From Mycolicibacterium hippocampi (lineage in GTDB: Bacteria > Actinomycetota > Actinomycetes > Mycobacteriales > Mycobacteriaceae): 64,000 bases of DNA. Made by a program: the position numbers and the translations under genes. The notes below the pieces were generated by a model. The model was not told the origin of the DNA. It did no database searches and saw nothing but the letters and a program-made list of their open reading frames with translations. Positions 18,362-28,058 of the stretch are shown piece by piece (the first letter of the stretch is position 1; each line of letters begins with the position of its first letter). The stretch is taken from assembly GCF_010723735.1 (NCBI RefSeq), contig NZ_BLLB01000002.1, positions 2,976,001-3,040,000 on the forward strand, written 5' to 3'.

Positions 18362-18712
18362 ATGACGGCATTGCTGCGCGAAGTGATCGGCGACGTGCTG
18401 CGGCGCTCCCGGGTCGAGCAGGGACGCACCCTGCGTGAGGTGTCGGATTCGGCGCGCGTCAGCCTCGGCTACCTCTCCGAGGTGGAGCGCGGGCGCAAGG
18501 AAGCATCAAGCGAGCTGATCAGCGCGATCTGCGGCGCGCTGGACGTCCCCCTTTCCCGGGTGCTGTCGGAGGCCGGCGACGAGCTGGCGCTCGAGGAGTC
18601 CCGCGCCGAGGTCAGCACGGTCGCCGCGTCACCGGAACCGACCCGGGCCGCAGGCATCGACGTCACCACCAAGGTGGTCATCCCGCAGGTCGTGTCGATG
18701 GCGGTGGCCTGA
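18362..18712 (+). CDS. clgR: ClgR, XRE-family activator of Clp protease and Psp genes
   Basis: 116 residues. An XRE/Cro helix-turn-helix fills residues about 10-65 ([40 protein letters not shown]). The C-terminus is short and ends in VVSMAVA, the kind of hydrophobic tail by which ClgR is itself degraded by Clp protease. The ribosome-binding site AGGAGAA lies just before the ATG. It heads clgR-pspA-pspM, the mycobacterial envelope-stress operon, behind a SigE-type promoter. Confidence 0.93.
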   Translation: MTALLREVIGDVLRRSRVEQGRTLREVSDSARVSLGYLSEVERGRKEASSELISAICGALDVPLSRVLSEAGDELALEESRAEVSTVAASPEPTRAAGIDVTTKVVIPQVVSMAVA

Positions 18713-18865
18713 CGCCGGTGACCTGACCGATCAGGTGCGCAAAAGACCCGCAGGGGTGTGGTGATCTGCGCGGAACCGATAAGTTGGGTGCTGGGCACTT
18801 TCACCGCACAGCTGACACAGTTGCACATACACACAGACATCCAGAGACAAAGGCGGAGCGAACCG

Positions 18866-19693
18866 ATGGCCAATCCGTTCAGCAAGGCATGGCGCTACCT
18901 GATGGCGCTGTTCAGCTCGAAGGTCGACGAGTACGCCGATCCCAAGGTGCAGATCCAGCAGGCGATCGAAGAAGCCCAGCGCCAGCACCAGGGCCTGACG
19001 CAGCAGGCGGCCCAGGTGATCGGGAACCAGCGTCAACTGGAGATGCGGCTCAACCGCCAGCTCGCCGACATCGAGAAGCTGCAGGTCAACGTCCGTCAGG
19101 CGTTGACGTTGGCCGACCAGGCGACCGCGGCAGGCGATGCCGCCAAGGCCACCGAGTACACCAACGCCGCCGAGGCGTTCGCGGCGCAGCTGGTGACCTC
19201 CGAGCAGAGCGTCGAGGATCTCAAGGGTCTGCACGACCAGGCACTGCAGGCGGCCGGCCAGGCCAAGAAGGCCGTCGAGCAAAACGCCATGATGCTGCAG
19301 CAGAAGATCGCCGAGCGCACCAAACTGCTCAGCCAGCTCGAGCAGGCGAAGATGCAGGAGCAGGTCAGCTCGTCGCTGCGGTCGATGAGCGAGCTCGCGG
19401 CTCCCGGAAACACGCCGAGCCTCGACGAGGTGCGCGACAAGATCGAACGGCGCTACGCCAACGCGATCGGCTCCGCCGAGCTGGCGCAGAACTCGGTGCA
19501 GGGCCGGATGATGGAGGTGCAGTCGGCCAGCGTGCAGATGGCGGGTCATTCCCGGCTGGAGCAGATCCGCGCGTCGATGCGTGGTGAGCAGCTGCCCGCC
19601 GGCACCCCAGCCACTCCCGCGTCACCCGCCCAGAACCCGGCCACCCCGGCCACCACCTCCGACCCGACACCGGAAAACCCGCTGTCACAATGA
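18866..19693 (+). CDS. pspA: PspA/IM30 family protein (35-kDa antigen, Rv2744c-like)
   Basis: 275 residues, almost wholly coiled-coil between about 25 and 225 (repeated Ala, Gln, Glu and Lys heptads), with the N-terminal amphipathic [26 protein letters not shown]. The C-terminal tail is rich in Pro and Thr. PspA proteins bind stored-curvature-stressed inner membrane. It follows clgR by 153 bp, a gap that may hold a further promoter, and precedes the membrane partner pspM by 27 bp. Confidence 0.95.
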   Translation: MANPFSKAWRYLMALFSSKVDEYADPKVQIQQAIEEAQRQHQGLTQQAAQVIGNQRQLEMRLNRQLADIEKLQVNVRQALTLADQATAAGDAAKATEYTNAAEAFAAQLVTSEQSVEDLKGLHDQALQAAGQAKKAVEQNAMMLQQKIAERTKLLSQLEQAKMQEQVSSSLRSMSELAAPGNTPSLDEVRDKIERRYANAIGSAELAQNSVQGRMMEVQSASVQMAGHSRLEQIRASMRGEQLPAGTPATPASPAQNPATPATTSDPTPENPLSQ

Positions 19694-19720
19694 CTGTGAC
19701 GAAAACTGCCGAGTGAAAAG

Positions 19721-20539
19721 ATGACTGCACGCACCAGCAGACCGCAGGCCTGGCGTTCGATGGCGCAACGTGGTGTCGACACCGCCGCGGAGTGGTCGGA
19801 CCTGCTGGCCGACAAACTCAACGCCGCAGCCGACCCGCGGGCGAAGTTGCTGCGCAAGCGGCGCTGGGCGTTGCGGCTCGGGGTGTTCCTCACGGTCTCG
19901 GCACTGTTCTGGGTGGCGGTGACGGCGCTGCTGGCGTCGTGGAGCACGCCGGTGTGGGCGCTGTTCATCCCGGCACCGATCGCCGTCGGTGCAGCGTTCC
20001 TGGCGACCCTGGCGTTCCTGCGCTACCGCTGGTTGCGAGGCGAACCACTGCCGGCGCAGCGGAACCGGACAGCACGCCGGCTGCCGCCCTGGGGGTCGGC
20101 CGCGCGGCCGCCGATGGCGGCCCTGGCAGCTTCCGAACGTGGGTTGGCCTCGCTGCTCGGAGTGCTGGAGCGGGGCCGGATGCTGCCCGCCGACGAGCTG
20201 CGCGAGATCCGGCTGGCTGCCGAGCAGACGGTGGCGACGATGGCGGCCACCGCAGGCGAGGTGGTGTCGATGGAACGGGCCATCAGCTCGTCGCCGCAGT
20301 CGCGTGCCCACCTCGCACCCACCATCGCCGCGTTCCGGACCCAACTCGATCGCGGCGCACATCAGTACAACGAGATGGTCTCCGCAGCAGCGCAACTGGT
20401 GTCGGCCGCGAACTCGGGGTCGATGTCGAGCTCGCCGATGTCGCAGCGCCGTTACCGGGACGAGCTGGTCTCGGCGACGGACCGGCTGTCGGGCTGGGCG
20501 CAGGCGTTCGACGAGCTGGGACGGCTCAGAGGGGCCTGA
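19721..20539 (+). CDS. pspM: PspM-like membrane partner of PspA (Rv2743c homologue)
   Basis: 272 residues. Two adjacent membrane segments lie near residues 49-70 and 74-95 (LGVFLTVSALFWVAVTALLA and WALFIPAPIAVGAAFLATLAF), followed by a long Ala-rich cytosolic helical region. Position directly behind pspA identifies it as the Rv2743c homologue. The fourth gene of the M. tuberculosis operon, pspN (Rv2742c), is not found; the next gene is ephG on the other strand. Confidence 0.85.
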   Translation: MTARTSRPQAWRSMAQRGVDTAAEWSDLLADKLNAAADPRAKLLRKRRWALRLGVFLTVSALFWVAVTALLASWSTPVWALFIPAPIAVGAAFLATLAFLRYRWLRGEPLPAQRNRTARRLPPWGSAARPPMAALAASERGLASLLGVLERGRMLPADELREIRLAAEQTVATMAATAGEVVSMERAISSSPQSRAHLAPTIAAFRTQLDRGAHQYNEMVSAAAQLVSAANSGSMSSSPMSQRRYRDELVSATDRLSGWAQAFDELGRLRGA

Positions 20540-20549
20540 GCGGCGGGGC

Positions 20550-20999
20550 TCAGAAGGTGGGCCGCAGTGACGGAAACACCGCGGCGACCACGGCCCGCAA
20601 CGGAGCCTTGACCAGGGCATCGAAGAAGTCGAAGTAGTCGCGCCACAGCGTGATCTTGCCGTCGTGCACCTCGAAGGTGCCGCACACCCAGAACTGCAGC
20701 CGCAGTGGCCCGATGATCAGCGCGTCGGTGCGCTCGGTCAGTACCACGCTGCCGTTGCAGGCGATCCGGTGGAACTTCACCGCGAAACCCGCCTTGCCCT
20801 GACCACTGCGCAGCAACTTCATCACCCGGGCACGACCGCGGATCGACGGCAGGCCGACGTTCTGCCAGATCAGCTCCGGCGCCGCCAGCGACTCCACGAC
20901 GTCGAAGTCCTCGTCGGCCAGCGCGAACAGGAACGTTTCCACGGTGTGTGCGTTGGCTGCTGTTGTCGTGTACGGCGTCGTCAGTACCTCGTCAGTCAT
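20550..20999 (-). CDS. ephG: Limonene-1,2-epoxide hydrolase family protein (EphG-like)
   Basis: 149 residues with the SnoaL/LEH cone fold. The Asp-Arg-Asp catalytic group is visible as TERTDALI (Arg and Asp) and WRDYFD (Asp). The M. tuberculosis homologue Rv2740 hydrolyses lipophilic and sterol-like epoxides. It is divergent from the glycosyltransferase gene and convergent with pspM. The -10 box TAGGCT lies 6 nt before its ATG. Confidence 0.88.
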   Translation of the reverse strand: MTDEVLTTPYTTTAANAHTVETFLFALADEDFDVVESLAAPELIWQNVGLPSIRGRARVMKLLRSGQGKAGFAVKFHRIACNGSVVLTERTDALIIGPLRLQFWVCGTFEVHDGKITLWRDYFDFFDALVKAPLRAVVAAVFPSLRPTF

Positions 21000-21005
21000 C
21001 GTCTG

Positions 21006-21011
21006 AGCCTA
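21006..21011 (-). promoter_or_regulatory. -10 hexamer TAGGCT of ephG, leaderless arrangement
   Basis: Minus-strand TAGGCT is followed by 6 nt and then the ephG ATG at 20999. Confidence 0.5.
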
Positions 21012-21040
21012 ACGGCGGATGCTGTGGCAGGGTAGCCCGC

Positions 21041-22213
21041 ATGCGCGTCGCGGTGGTCGCTGGACCCGATCCGGGACATGCCTTTCCGGCCATCGCGCTG
21101 TGCCTGCGGTTCCTGGCAGCCGGCGACGTCCCGACCCTGTTGACCGGCCGGAAATGGCTGGACGTGGCCCGTGCTGAGGGAATCGACGCGGTCGAACTCG
21201 GCGGGCTGGATCCCACGTCCGGTGACGACGATGCCGATGACGGTGCGAAGATCCATCAACGGGCGGCCCGGATGGCGGTGCTGAACACCCAGCGCATCGC
21301 CGATCTGGCGCCGGAGGTGGTGATCTCCGATTCGATCACCACCTGCGGTGGGCTGGCCGCCGACCTGCTCGGTCTGCCCTGGATCGAGTTGAACACCCAC
21401 CCGCTGTACCGACCCTCGAAAGGGCTGCCGCCGCTGGGCAGCGGGCTGGCCCCCGGCACCGGTGTGCGCGGCCGGATGCGCGACACGGTACTGCGGGCGC
21501 TGAGCGCACGCTCATGGCGCGCCGGTCTGCGCCAGCGCTCGGCGGCGCGGGTCGGGATCGGGCTGCCCGCCCACGATCCCGGCCCGCTGCGGCGCCTGAT
21601 CGCCACCCTGCCTGCCCTGGAGGTGCCCCGCCCGGACTGGCCCGACGAGGCGGTCGTCGTGGGCCCGCTGCATTTCGAGCCGACGACGTCGGTGCTTCCC
21701 CTGCCCCCCGGCGATGGACCCGTGGTGGTGGTGGCCCCCTCCACGGCCACCACCGGAGCGAAGGGACTGACCGAACTGGCCCTGGAGACACTGATACCGG
21801 CGCAGGTGCTGCCGGCGGGAGCGCGGGTGGCGGTGTCGCGGCTCGAGGGCCCCGAGGGGGACCTCCCACCGTGGGCGGTGGTAGGTCTCGGCCGACAGGA
21901 CGAACTGCTGTCGGCGGCGGACCTGCTGATCTGCGGTGGCGGCCACGGAACCGTCGCCAAAGCACTGCTCGCCGGCGTGCCGATGGTGATCGTGCCCGGC
22001 GGTGGCGACCAGTGGGAGATCGCCAATCGTGTTGTACGCCAGGGGAGTGCGCAGCTCATCCGGCCGCTGACCGAGGCTGCGCTGGCTGCCGCGACTCGCG
22101 AGGTGCTCGCCACGCCGCGCTACCGCGAGGCCGCCCGCGAGGCCGGTGCCACCGCCGCGCAGGTCGCCGATCCGGTACGGGTGTGCCATGAAGCAGTGCA
22201 GGCGTCAGCGTAA
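21041..22213 (+). CDS. Glycosyltransferase, MGT/UGT-type (Rv2739c-like)
   Basis: 390 residues, GT-B fold of family GT1. The N-terminal VVAGPDPGHAFPAIALCLRFLAAGD resembles the acceptor-domain opening of macrolide and flavonoid glycosyltransferases. The C-terminal ADLLICGGGHGTVAKALLAGVPMVIVPGGGDQWEIANRV is the nucleotide-sugar-binding region. The acceptor is unknown. It is conserved next to the DUF3046 gene and, in M. tuberculosis, recA. Confidence 0.88.
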   Translation: MRVAVVAGPDPGHAFPAIALCLRFLAAGDVPTLLTGRKWLDVARAEGIDAVELGGLDPTSGDDDADDGAKIHQRAARMAVLNTQRIADLAPEVVISDSITTCGGLAADLLGLPWIELNTHPLYRPSKGLPPLGSGLAPGTGVRGRMRDTVLRALSARSWRAGLRQRSAARVGIGLPAHDPGPLRRLIATLPALEVPRPDWPDEAVVVGPLHFEPTTSVLPLPPGDGPVVVVAPSTATTGAKGLTELALETLIPAQVLPAGARVAVSRLEGPEGDLPPWAVVGLGRQDELLSAADLLICGGGHGTVAKALLAGVPMVIVPGGGDQWEIANRVVRQGSAQLIRPLTEAALAAATREVLATPRYREAAREAGATAAQVADPVRVCHEAVQASA

Positions 22214-22216
22214 GTT
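22211..22216 (+). promoter_or_regulatory. -10 hexamer TAAGTT of the DUF3046 gene, leaderless arrangement
   Basis: TAAGTT overlaps the stop codon of the glycosyltransferase gene and lies 6 nt before GTG 22223. Confidence 0.5.
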
Positions 22217-22222
22217 GGTCGT

Positions 22223-22417
22223 GTGCGGCTGACGGAATTCTCAGAGCTCGTCGAGCACCAGTTCGGTGCGGCGCGGGCCTCGTCGCTGTTGCTCGACCAC
22301 GTGCTGACGAGCCTGGGTGGCCGCACCGGCGCGCAGGCCATCGAGGACGGAATCGACCCGCGCGAGGTGTGGCGGGCGTTGTGTGCCGACTTCGACGTGC
22401 CCCGCGATCAGTGGTGA
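22223..22417 (+). CDS. DUF3046 family protein (Rv2738c-like)
   Basis: 64 residues: MRLTEFSELVEHQFGAARAS, then GRTGAQAIEDGIDPREVWRALC and a C-terminal FDVPRDQW. This small helical protein is conserved upstream of recA across mycobacteria, but its function is unknown. Here its link to recA is broken by about 15 kb: the hydrogenase operon lies between. Confidence 0.88.
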   Translation: MRLTEFSELVEHQFGAARASSLLLDHVLTSLGGRTGAQAIEDGIDPREVWRALCADFDVPRDQW

Positions 22418-22495
22418 GTCACCCGGCGCGGCCGGACCATGACGTCTCCTCACCGCCCGCCGCGGCGACACGGCTGGCTGCTGTGCGGCTACCCG

Positions 22496-22511
22496 TGTGA
22501 CCGACGTCACA
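22496..22511. promoter_or_regulatory. Perfect CRP-like palindrome TGTGA-N6-TCACA
   Basis: TGTGACCGACGTCACA matches the CRP consensus in both half-sites. It overlaps the stop codon of the last hydrogenase-operon gene, in the convergent gap with the DUF3046 gene. No promoter is evident next to it, so its role is uncertain. Confidence 0.4.
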
Positions 22512-23265
22512 AACCGTGTCGCGCGGACTGTGCCGCTGACAGCGCGGCGTTGGCCAGCGTCAGCGTCGCACTGGTGGCCGCTTCGAGATCGGCGACCTCG
22601 TCGGCGGTCAGTGCCCCACAGATCCAGTCCCAGTGCGCCGCCACCGTCTGCCCGGGCATCGGTGCCGGCGCCAACGACGCACCGTCGCGGCGCCACCGCA
22701 CCCGCTCGGCCACGGGCCCACCGAGGCCGAGCGCGCCGGCGGTGAAGATCAGCGGACGCGACACGATCACGGCGTGCTCGTCGTCCACGGTCTCGACGAC
22801 GCCCCAGCGGATCCGGCAATCCTGCATCACCTTCACCGGTGTGCGGGGGTCACGATGCAGAAAGCGCGCCCACGGGTAGACCACGAACACGTGAAAACTG
22901 TGATTGGCCAGGGCATTCTGCGGCGACACGGCATCGAGCAGGCCGGTGACCTGACCGGTGAACGCCGTCCGCAACGTGGCCAGTAGCGCTTCCGCGTCGA
23001 CTGCGGCCAGCAACGGCCCGCCCACCCAGTAACTGCGCACGATCTGCTCATCGAGCGGGTCGTGCTGACCCACTGCCGCGGCGAGGGCATCGAGATAGGG
23101 CCAGGCGCCGTCGAACTCGCGGGCGTAGTCGGCCAGGTCGGTGGCGCCGGGGCCGGACAGCGCAACGGTATCCGGCGGCCCGCAGTACCCGAGTTCGTTG
23201 GGCGGGAACGCATACCTGGCGAACATCGCGTGACCGGGATGATTCCGGTGGCTGCCCGCCGCCAT
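22507..23265 (-). CDS. DUF6390 family protein of the hydrogenase operon
   Basis: 252 residues, no known function. Recognised by the opening MFARYAFPPNELGYCGPPD (an alternative start at 23226), followed by FDGAWPYLDALAA and SFHVFVVYPWARFLH; no membrane segment is present. I know such proteins only next to actinobacterial [NiFe]-hydrogenase genes. It begins one base after the hypE stop and is the last gene of the operon. A maturation or assembly role is inferred from context alone. Confidence 0.7.
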   Translation of the reverse strand: MAAGSHRNHPGHAMFARYAFPPNELGYCGPPDTVALSGPGATDLADYAREFDGAWPYLDALAAAVGQHDPLDEQIVRSYWVGGPLLAAVDAEALLATLRTAFTGQVTGLLDAVSPQNALANHSFHVFVVYPWARFLHRDPRTPVKVMQDCRIRWGVVETVDDEHAVIVSRPLIFTAGALGLGGPVAERVRWRRDGASLAPAPMPGQTVAAHWDWICGALTADEVADLEAATSATLTLANAALSAAQSARHGL

Positions 23266-24357
23266 TCAGCAGATCCGCGGAAGTTGTTCGCCGACGGGCA
23301 GATCCACCACCCGGGTGCCGCCCAGCGCGGTACGCGCCACCACCATGCCCGGGTGCTCGGCGACGCAGCCGCCGATCACCGCGGCGCGCCCCCCGAACGG
23401 ATGGCCGTGCATTGCGGCGAGCACCCCGTCAGCATCCTCGGGGGAGACGAAGGCGATCAGCTTGCCCTCGTTGGCGACGTAGAGCGGATCGAGCCCCAGC
23501 AGCCCGCAGGCATCGCGCACGTCGCCGGGAATGGGGAAAGACCGCTCGTCAAGCGAGATCCCGACACCCGCAGCCCTGGCGATCTCGTTCAGCGTCGCCC
23601 CGACACCGCCCCTGGTGGGGTCGCGCAGCGTGTGGATGTCGGCGCCGGTGTCGATCATCGCCGCCACCAACCCATGCAGCGGGGCGCTGTCGCTGGCGAC
23701 GGTGGTCGCGAACTCGAGGCCCTCCCGGCAGCTCATCACCGCCACGCCGTGCACGCCGATGTCACCGCTGACGATCACCACATCGCCGGGACGGGCCCGC
23801 TGCGCACGGATGTCGGCACGGCGGTCCACCAGGCCGATGCCCGCGGTGTTGATGTACACGCCGTCACCGTGGCCGGAGTCGACGACCTTGGTGTCACCGG
23901 TGACCAACTTCACCCCGGCCGCCAAGGCGGCGGTGCCGACGGCGTGTGCGACGCGGGCGAGTTCGGCCAGCGGCGTGCCCTCCTCGAGGATGAACGCGGT
24001 CGACAGCGCGACCGGCTGCGCACCGGCCATCGCCAGATCGTTGACCGTGCCGTTGACGGCCAGATCACCGATGCTGCCGCCGGGGAAGAACAGCGGTTTG
24101 ACCACATAGGAGTCGGTCGAGAACGCCAGCCTTTCGGCGCCCACCTGCAGCACCGCGGAATCACCCATCTGGGCGTCGGCCGCCGAACCGAACGCCGGCA
24201 GGAACAGGTGCTCGATCAGCTCGGCGGACATCGCCCCGCCGCCGCCGTGCCCCATCAGGATGTTGGGTGCGTCGCGCAGCGGCGCGGGACACACCCAGGC
24301 CTCCATGTCGATGGTCGCCGGCTCGGCGGCCGAGACTTCGGAGTTCGCCTCAGGCAT
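23266..24357 (-). CDS. hypE: Hydrogenase maturation factor HypE
   Basis: 363 residues, PurM-like ATPase. It dehydrates the thiocarboxamide on its own C-terminal Cys to the thiocyanate that becomes the Fe-bound cyanide. The C-terminal PRIC tetrapeptide carrying that Cys is present. [18 protein letters not shown] and [17 protein letters not shown] are family motifs. The start overlaps the hypD stop by 8 bp. It works with HypF (carbamoyl donor) and HypC-HypD (acceptor), all in this operon. Confidence 0.97.
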   Translation of the reverse strand: MPEANSEVSAAEPATIDMEAWVCPAPLRDAPNILMGHGGGGAMSAELIEHLFLPAFGSAADAQMGDSAVLQVGAERLAFSTDSYVVKPLFFPGGSIGDLAVNGTVNDLAMAGAQPVALSTAFILEEGTPLAELARVAHAVGTAALAAGVKLVTGDTKVVDSGHGDGVYINTAGIGLVDRRADIRAQRARPGDVVIVSGDIGVHGVAVMSCREGLEFATTVASDSAPLHGLVAAMIDTGADIHTLRDPTRGGVGATLNEIARAAGVGISLDERSFPIPGDVRDACGLLGLDPLYVANEGKLIAFVSPEDADGVLAAMHGHPFGGRAAVIGGCVAEHPGMVVARTALGGTRVVDLPVGEQLPRIC

Positions 24358-25450
24358 GCGTCACCTCCAGCCGCCGGTAGAGGTAGTAGGCGGCGCAGGC
24401 ACCCTCGGACGAGACCATGGTGGCGCCGAGCGGATTGCGCGGAGTGCACAGCGTGCCGAAGGCCGAGCACTCGTGCGGTTTGATCAAGCCCTGCAACACC
24501 TCTCCGGAACGGCAGACCGCGGACTCCTCGGTGTGGATGTCGGTCACCGCGAACCGGTGCTCGGCGTCGAAGTCGCGGTAGTCGGCCGACAGGCGCCAGC
24601 CGCTCGAGGGGATTGTCCCGATACCGCGCCAGGACCGGTCGGTCACCTCGAACACGTCCCACAGCATCGCCCGTGCCGCGGCGTTGCCTTCCGGGCGCAC
24701 CGCACGCGGGTACGCGTTCTCCAACTCGTGGCGACCCGATTCCAGTTGCAGCACGGTGCGCCGGATACCTTCGAGGATGTCCAGCGGCTCGAAGCCGGTC
24801 ACCACGATGGGGATGGCGTACTTGTCGCACAACGGCGGGTACTCCTCGGTCCCCATGACCGAGCAGACATGGCCGGCGGCCAGGAACGCCTGCACCCGGC
24901 AGGTGGGAGACTCCATGATCGCGGCGATGGCCGGCGGCACCAGGACGTGCGAGACCAGTAGTGAGAAGTTCTCGATGCCAAGCCGTTTGGCCTGGTACAC
25001 CGTCATCGCGTTGGCGGGCGCGGTGGTCTCGAAACCGATTCCGAAGAACACCACCTGTTTGTCCGGATTGTCCTTGGCGATGGTGAGCGCGTCCAGCGGC
25101 GAATACACCACCCGCACATCGCCACCCTCGCTCTTGATCCGGAACAGGTCCTTCCCGCTGCCCGGGACCCGCAGCATGTCTCCGAACGAGCAGAAGACGA
25201 CATCGGGCCGGGAAGCGATCTCCAACGCCTTGTCGATGATCTCCAGCGGTGTCACACACACCGGGCAACCCGGCCCGTGGATCATCTCGATCTCGTCGGG
25301 CAGCAGTTGGTCGATACCGTGGCGGATGATCGAATGCGTCTGTCCGCCACAGACTTCCATGATCGCCCAGCGTCTGGTGGTCGCCGCCCGGATCTGATCG
25401 ATCAACTTGCCCGCCAGTTCGGGATCACTGAACTCGTCCAGGTACTTCAT
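24350..25450 (-). CDS. hypD: Hydrogenase maturation factor HypD
   Basis: 366 residues, Fe-S protein on which the Fe(CN)2CO group is built together with HypC. Motifs are [21 protein letters not shown] (catalytic Cys pair), [20 protein letters not shown], and the Fe-S-binding Cys residues in the C-terminal [25 protein letters not shown]. The ATG overlaps the end of hypC (ATGA), so the pair is coupled. Confidence 0.97.
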   Translation of the reverse strand: MKYLDEFSDPELAGKLIDQIRAATTRRWAIMEVCGGQTHSIIRHGIDQLLPDEIEMIHGPGCPVCVTPLEIIDKALEIASRPDVVFCSFGDMLRVPGSGKDLFRIKSEGGDVRVVYSPLDALTIAKDNPDKQVVFFGIGFETTAPANAMTVYQAKRLGIENFSLLVSHVLVPPAIAAIMESPTCRVQAFLAAGHVCSVMGTEEYPPLCDKYAIPIVVTGFEPLDILEGIRRTVLQLESGRHELENAYPRAVRPEGNAAARAMLWDVFEVTDRSWRGIGTIPSSGWRLSADYRDFDAEHRFAVTDIHTEESAVCRSGEVLQGLIKPHECSAFGTLCTPRNPLGATMVSSEGACAAYYLYRRLEVTHA

Positions 25451-25746
25451 CGTGTCTCCTCGGGATCGGTCAGCCCTGCCTGCTGCGCGGCCAGTTCGAA
25501 CCCGTCACCGAACTCCTCGTCGAGCACCCCGAGACGTTCGAACTCGGCCAGCGTCTGGATCGCCGATTCCTCGTCGAGACGCTGAATCGCGAAACCGACA
25601 TGCACCACCACGTATTCGCCCACCTGGGCGTCGGGTATGTACTGCAGGCAGACGTCCTTCTGGACACCGCCGAAGTCGACGACCGACATCAGCGTGCCGT
25701 CGCGGTCCTCCATCCGCAGAATCTTCCCGGGTACCGCCAGACACAT
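25447..25746 (-). CDS. hypC: Hydrogenase maturation chaperone HypC (first paralogue, next to hypD)
   Basis: 99 residues. The N-terminus MCLAVPGKI carries the Cys2 that binds Fe(CN)2CO once Met is removed. [18 protein letters not shown] is the usual middle block, and there is a longer C-terminal tail than in the second copy. Overlap with hypD suggests that this copy forms the HypCD complex. Another hypC lies at 28055-28303 in the same operon. Confidence 0.95.
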   Translation of the reverse strand: MCLAVPGKILRMEDRDGTLMSVVDFGGVQKDVCLQYIPDAQVGEYVVVHVGFAIQRLDEESAIQTLAEFERLGVLDEEFGDGFELAAQQAGLTDPEETR

Positions 25747-25766
25747 GAGCTGCCCTGCCTTTCCTA

Positions 25767-28058
25767 CTACCCCGAGTTCCCGACCATCAACTGACCCAGC
25801 GCGATGCCGCCGTCGTTCGGGGGAACCCGGCGGTGGGTGATGACCTCGAAACCGTTTTCGCGGAGCGCCGTGAACGTCACCGCGGCCAGCAGCGCGTTCT
25901 GGAACACCCCGCCCGACAGTGCGACCGTGTTGGTGGCGCCCGCGTATTCGGTGGCGAGATCCACGATCAGCCGGCCGACCGCGGCGTGGAACCGGGCGCC
26001 GATCACGCCCGCAGGTACACCGTCGCACACATCGTCGACGACCGCGCGCAGCAAGGGTGCGGGATCGATCTGTGCCGGTGCCGTGGCGAGGTCGACGTGG
26101 AAGCGGTACCGAAGCGCGCCGGGGTCTGCGGCGCGGGACAGCCCCTCCAGTTCGATGGCCGCCTGCGCTTCGTAGTCCACCACCTGGCGCACACCGGCGA
26201 GCGCGGAGACCGCGTCGAAAAGCCTTCCCATGCTGGAGGTCGCTGCGCATCCCAACCCGGTCTCGAGTTGGTGCCTCAACACCCCGCGCTCTTCCGGCGG
26301 GCAGGCGTTCACCGGCGGTAGTTCCTCGGCCCACGCCACCCCCGCAGCCCACAGGTGCGCCAGCGCCATCCGGTAGGGCCGCAGCACGCTGACGTCGCCA
26401 CCGGGCAGGGGAACGTACTTGAGGTGGGCCATCCGCCGGAAGCCTTTGTAGTCGGCGAGCAACACCTCACCGCCCCAGATCGCCCCGTCCGGACCGTATC
26501 CGGTCCCATCGAACGCGAAGCCGAGCACCTCCTGCACCCCGTCGAGACCGTGTTCGGCCATCACCGCGGCGACATGAGCATGGTGATGCTGCACCGAGCG
26601 CACCGGCCGGCTGGCGGCGTTGCGGTGGGCCCACGCCGTCGAGCGGTACCGCGGGTGCGCGTCGGCGACGACGATCTGCGGGCGCACCCCCGTCAACGTG
26701 CTCAGGTGCGCCGCCGCGGCGTCGAAGGCAGACAGTGTGGCCACATCGTCCATGTCACCGATGTGCTGACTCAGCCACGCGTACCGACCGTCGGCAAGGC
26801 CCATGGTGTTCTTCAGGTCCGCACCGACCGCCAGCGTCGGCGGGACGGACACCGGCAGGGCGACCGGCAGCGGAGCGTACCCGCGTGACCGGCGGATCGG
26901 GATCTCCATACCGCCGCCCAGCGGCCGCACCACGGAATCGTCGCAGGGCACCAGGATCGGCCGGTCATGCATCAGCCAGCCGTCGGTGAGATGCGAGAGT
27001 CGTTGCACCGCATCGTCATCGCGATAACAGATCGGTTCACCGCCGAGGTTGCCCGACGTCATCACCAAAGCCAGCGGACCCGGCCCGTCACCGGGCAGCC
27101 CCAGCAGCAGCGTGTGCACCGGCGTGTAGGCCAGCATCACACCGAGGTCGGGGTTGTGCGGCGCCACCGACTCGGCGACGGGAGCCGACGGTGACCGGGC
27201 CATCAGCACGATCGGTCGCTGCGGACCCGCCAACAGTCGTTCGGCGTCCTCATCGAGCACGCAGAGCCTGCCTGCCGCTGCCACGTCGGCGACCATCACC
27301 GCAAAAGGCTTGTCGCCGCGGCGTTTGCGCCGGCGCAGCTCCGACACCGCAGTGTCGTTCGCGGCGTCGCAGGCCAGGTGGTAGCCCCCGATGCCCTTGA
27401 CGGCAAGGATGCCGCCGTCGCGCAGCAGCTGCCGGGCGCGGCGCAGCCCGTCCTCGGCTGCGCTGCGGCGGCCCTGCGCGTCGAGGTAGGACAGGGTCGG
27501 GCCACAGTGCGGGCAGCACACCGGTTGGGCGTGGAACCGACGGTCGGCTGGATCGGCGTATTCGGCCGCGCAGTCCGCGCACATCGGAAAGGCCGCCATC
27601 GTGGTGGTCGCGCGGTCGTAGGGGACCGCGGCGATGATCGTGAACCGCGGACCGCAGTTGGTGCAGTTGACGAACGCGTGCCGGTAGCGGCGGTCGGCCG
27701 GATCGTGTTGTTCGGCCTCGCAATCGGCACACATGGCCACGTCGGGGGAGACCAGGGTGCGCCCGCCGTCCGAGCGGGAGGTGTCCTCGATCCGGAAGCC
27801 GGTGCCGCCGACCGCGGGAATGTCGCGAACCTCGACCGCGTCGATGACCGCGAGCGGCGGCGGCTCTGCCCGCAACCGGTCCAGGAAACCGTCGATGTCT
27901 GCGGGTTCGCCTTCCACCTCGATGACGGCGCCCGCACTGTCGTTGCGCACGGAGCCGGACAGGCCGGCCGCCGCGGCACTGGTGTAGACGAACGGCCGGA
28001 AGCCGACACCCTGGACCACACCGTGCACGCAGATTCGTCGCCGGCACCGACTGCTCAT
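25767..28058 (-). CDS. hypF: Carbamoyltransferase HypF
   Basis: 763 residues, full length. Order of domains: acylphosphatase (1-90, HGVVQGVGFRPFVY), two zinc fingers (about 107-180, CADC/CTNC and CADC/CPHC), YrdC-like carbamoyl-AMP domain (about 200-380, KGIGGYHLACDA, KRRGDKPFAVM), and a Kae1-like transferase domain (VQHHHAHVAAVMAEH, FAFDGTGYGPDG, ALSGGVFQNALLA). It makes the carbamoyl group from carbamoyl phosphate and passes it to HypE. Its ATG overlaps the second hypC stop. Confidence 0.97.
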   Translation of the reverse strand: MSSRCRRRICVHGVVQGVGFRPFVYTSAAAAGLSGSVRNDSAGAVIEVEGEPADIDGFLDRLRAEPPPLAVIDAVEVRDIPAVGGTGFRIEDTSRSDGGRTLVSPDVAMCADCEAEQHDPADRRYRHAFVNCTNCGPRFTIIAAVPYDRATTTMAAFPMCADCAAEYADPADRRFHAQPVCCPHCGPTLSYLDAQGRRSAAEDGLRRARQLLRDGGILAVKGIGGYHLACDAANDTAVSELRRRKRRGDKPFAVMVADVAAAGRLCVLDEDAERLLAGPQRPIVLMARSPSAPVAESVAPHNPDLGVMLAYTPVHTLLLGLPGDGPGPLALVMTSGNLGGEPICYRDDDAVQRLSHLTDGWLMHDRPILVPCDDSVVRPLGGGMEIPIRRSRGYAPLPVALPVSVPPTLAVGADLKNTMGLADGRYAWLSQHIGDMDDVATLSAFDAAAAHLSTLTGVRPQIVVADAHPRYRSTAWAHRNAASRPVRSVQHHHAHVAAVMAEHGLDGVQEVLGFAFDGTGYGPDGAIWGGEVLLADYKGFRRMAHLKYVPLPGGDVSVLRPYRMALAHLWAAGVAWAEELPPVNACPPEERGVLRHQLETGLGCAATSSMGRLFDAVSALAGVRQVVDYEAQAAIELEGLSRAADPGALRYRFHVDLATAPAQIDPAPLLRAVVDDVCDGVPAGVIGARFHAAVGRLIVDLATEYAGATNTVALSGGVFQNALLAAVTFTALRENGFEVITHRRVPPNDGGIALGQLMVGNSG

